Position numbers and translations under genes: made by a program
Assembly (NCBI GenBank): GCA_030630685.1
Contig: DAOVMN010000196.1
Location: forward strand, 1-5,142
Origin: Thermoplasmata archaeon
Lineage (GTDB): Archaea > Thermoplasmatota > DAOVMN01
Direction: 5' to 3'
Length of the DNA stretch: 5,142 nt
Part shown: positions 4,240 through 5,142 of the stretch, piece after piece
Layout: each line of letters begins with the position of its first letter
Numbering within the stretch: position 1 is the first letter of the stretch
Notes under the pieces: generated by a model
Seen by the model: only the letters and a program-made list of their open reading frames with translations
Told to the model about the DNA's origin: nothing
Databases searched by the model: none

Positions 4240-5142
4240 AGAACAGATCATCCTCCATTTCAAGCGTCTCCAGGAACGCCTCGGTCCTGATTGCAAATGG
4301 TCCTGCGGCCACGGTCACGTCGAACTCCAGGAAATAGGTGGGGATCCCGTGTTCATCGAGGAACTTCCGGATGAAGGGAATATCCGCTTCATGGGGGTCG
4401 CAGAACTTCTGCTGGATCAGGATAGCCCCGGCCACGTTGAAATCCCTGGCAAGCTTTAGGATCCTCTTCAACCTGGTTCTCTCCGGCCAGTCCTTGGAGG
4501 GACACGGCGTCCTGTTCACATACCTGGTTGCAATTGCCTCGAGCGGGTCGTCGATGGATTCGTCCACAAGGTCCCAGAAGTACCGGGTAGTCGTACAGTG
4601 CTCCTCCACCACCACTGTGCAGCCCACCGATTCCCTCTCACCCAGGGTCTCGATCATGCTGAGATATTCAATGTCGTCATTCTCGCTCCCGATGAGCATG
4701 ATCCTCTGGCCCGGATCGCGATCCAGTTTTCTTGTCTCCAGTTCCTTTTTCACCTCCTCTGCCACTTCAATGAACTCCCTGGCATCGGTGAAGAACTGGG
4801 CACAGGTCATGTACATGGCCTCGGTCCCGGTGATTGGCGGGTCGTTCAGCTTCCTGAACTCGTAGATATCCTTCATGACGCGCCGCACGTCGTTCATGAT
4901 CTCGATACCGCGTCTGAGGTCGTCGTTTGTGATCTTTTTTCCTGTCAGCTCCTCGAGCTTCTCGATAAGGAGCTTGTACTCCTCCATAAGGAAGGGTATG
5001 GACCTCTTGCTCTGGACGTGGCTGGGCATGGGGAGGAAATAGCTCCAACCCGGGTTCTTATGGATCTCCCAACTGGTGAAGGCCTGCCTGAGGTGCAGGC
5101 AGGACTGTGCGATCATGATGCCGTCCAGGTAGTCATACCTGT
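4238..5142 (-). CDS. bzdN: Benzoyl-CoA reductase, Bzd-type, subunit N (5' end beyond window)
   Basis: The frame stays open to the right edge, so the true start is outside. Before the first internal Met at 5116 the sequence RYDYLDGI is in frame and continues as MIAQSCLHLRQAF, a conserved internal block of the family. About 300 residues are visible of an expected roughly 380, so perhaps 80 N-terminal residues are missing. It is an HgdB/BcrC-type subunit. Candidate cluster Cys, counting from the first visible residue, are C14 (AQSC), C182 (EEHC), C213 (RTPCPSKDWPER) and C247 in GAILIQQKFCDPHEADIP; the last is the most characteristic motif. The C-terminal end reads GIPTYFLEFD, then AGPFAIRTEAFLETLE. 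It pairs with BzdO to bind and reduce benzoyl-CoA. It is the first operon gene visible here and ends with TAG at 4238-4240, 13 bases before bzdO. BcrC is the homologous name in the Thauera-type enzyme. Confidence 0.88.
   Translation of the reverse strand, partial: RYDYLDGIMIAQSCLHLRQAFTSWEIHKNPGWSYFLPMPSHVQSKRSIPFLMEEYKLLIEKLEELTGKKITNDDLRRGIEIMNDVRRVMKDIYEFRKLNDPPITGTEAMYMTCAQFFTDAREFIEVAEEVKKELETRKLDRDPGQRIMLIGSENDDIEYLSMIETLGERESVGCTVVVEEHCTTTRYFWDLVDESIDDPLEAIATRYVNRTPCPSKDWPERTRLKRILKLARDFNVAGAILIQQKFCDPHEADIPFIRKFLDEHGIPTYFLEFDVTVAAGPFAIRTEAFLETLEMEDDLF

Noticed and set aside
4238..5116. bzdN starting at the Met encoded at 5116
   Set aside because: The frame is open upstream to the window edge with family-like residues (YDYLDGI), and the remaining length is about 80 residues short of the family, so this Met is internal.

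Overview
The window suggests a strict anaerobe that degrades aromatic compounds. On the minus strand, running right to left, is a tight operon for a Bzd-type class I (ATP-dependent) benzoyl-CoA reductase: bzdN (N-terminus cut by the right edge), bzdO, bzdP, bzdQ and a small 2x[4Fe-4S] ferredoxin (bzdM-like). Arg codons are mostly AGG and the Shine-Dalgarno sites are strong (GGAGG, AGGAGGTGA). I cannot assign the organism from this alone. Bzd-type systems are known from denitrifying Proteobacteria and from some anaerobic archaea such as Ferroglobus, and similar operons may be widespread in anaerobic sediment lineages.

Layout: 1-323 (+) is the C-terminal part of a protein with a (QVTP)n linker and a winged-helix-like tail, the type found at the end of AlbA_2/AAA_4 ATP-binding and Fic-like proteins. 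Its stop overlaps (ATGA) the start of a type I restriction endonuclease R subunit. Only about 32 residues of HsdR remain before homology ends near 412-415, and the frame stops at 482-484. Positions 485-860 are a gene-free convergent spacer. From about 620 to 840 it is strikingly G-rich on the plus strand, with several candidate G-quadruplexes. Positions 861-5142 (-) hold the reductase operon, with gaps of 13, 24, 2 (or 20) and 41 bases between genes.

How the operon works, from knowledge of the family: BzdN and BzdO are the HgdB/BcrBC-like Fe-S subunits that bind and reduce benzoyl-CoA. BzdP and BzdQ are two different ASKHA-fold ATPase subunits that share a [4Fe-4S] cluster and use ATP to push low-potential electrons onto the ring. 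The ferredoxin supplies the electrons. The product is cyclohexa-1,5-diene-1-carbonyl-CoA. Genes for later steps and for reducing the ferredoxin are not in the window, nor is the operon promoter.

The core system is recognisable rather than new. The points most worth a second look are the broken hsdR at the junction, the G-quadruplex cluster between the convergent units, and a tandemly duplicated ribosome-binding-site/start-codon module in front of bzdQ.
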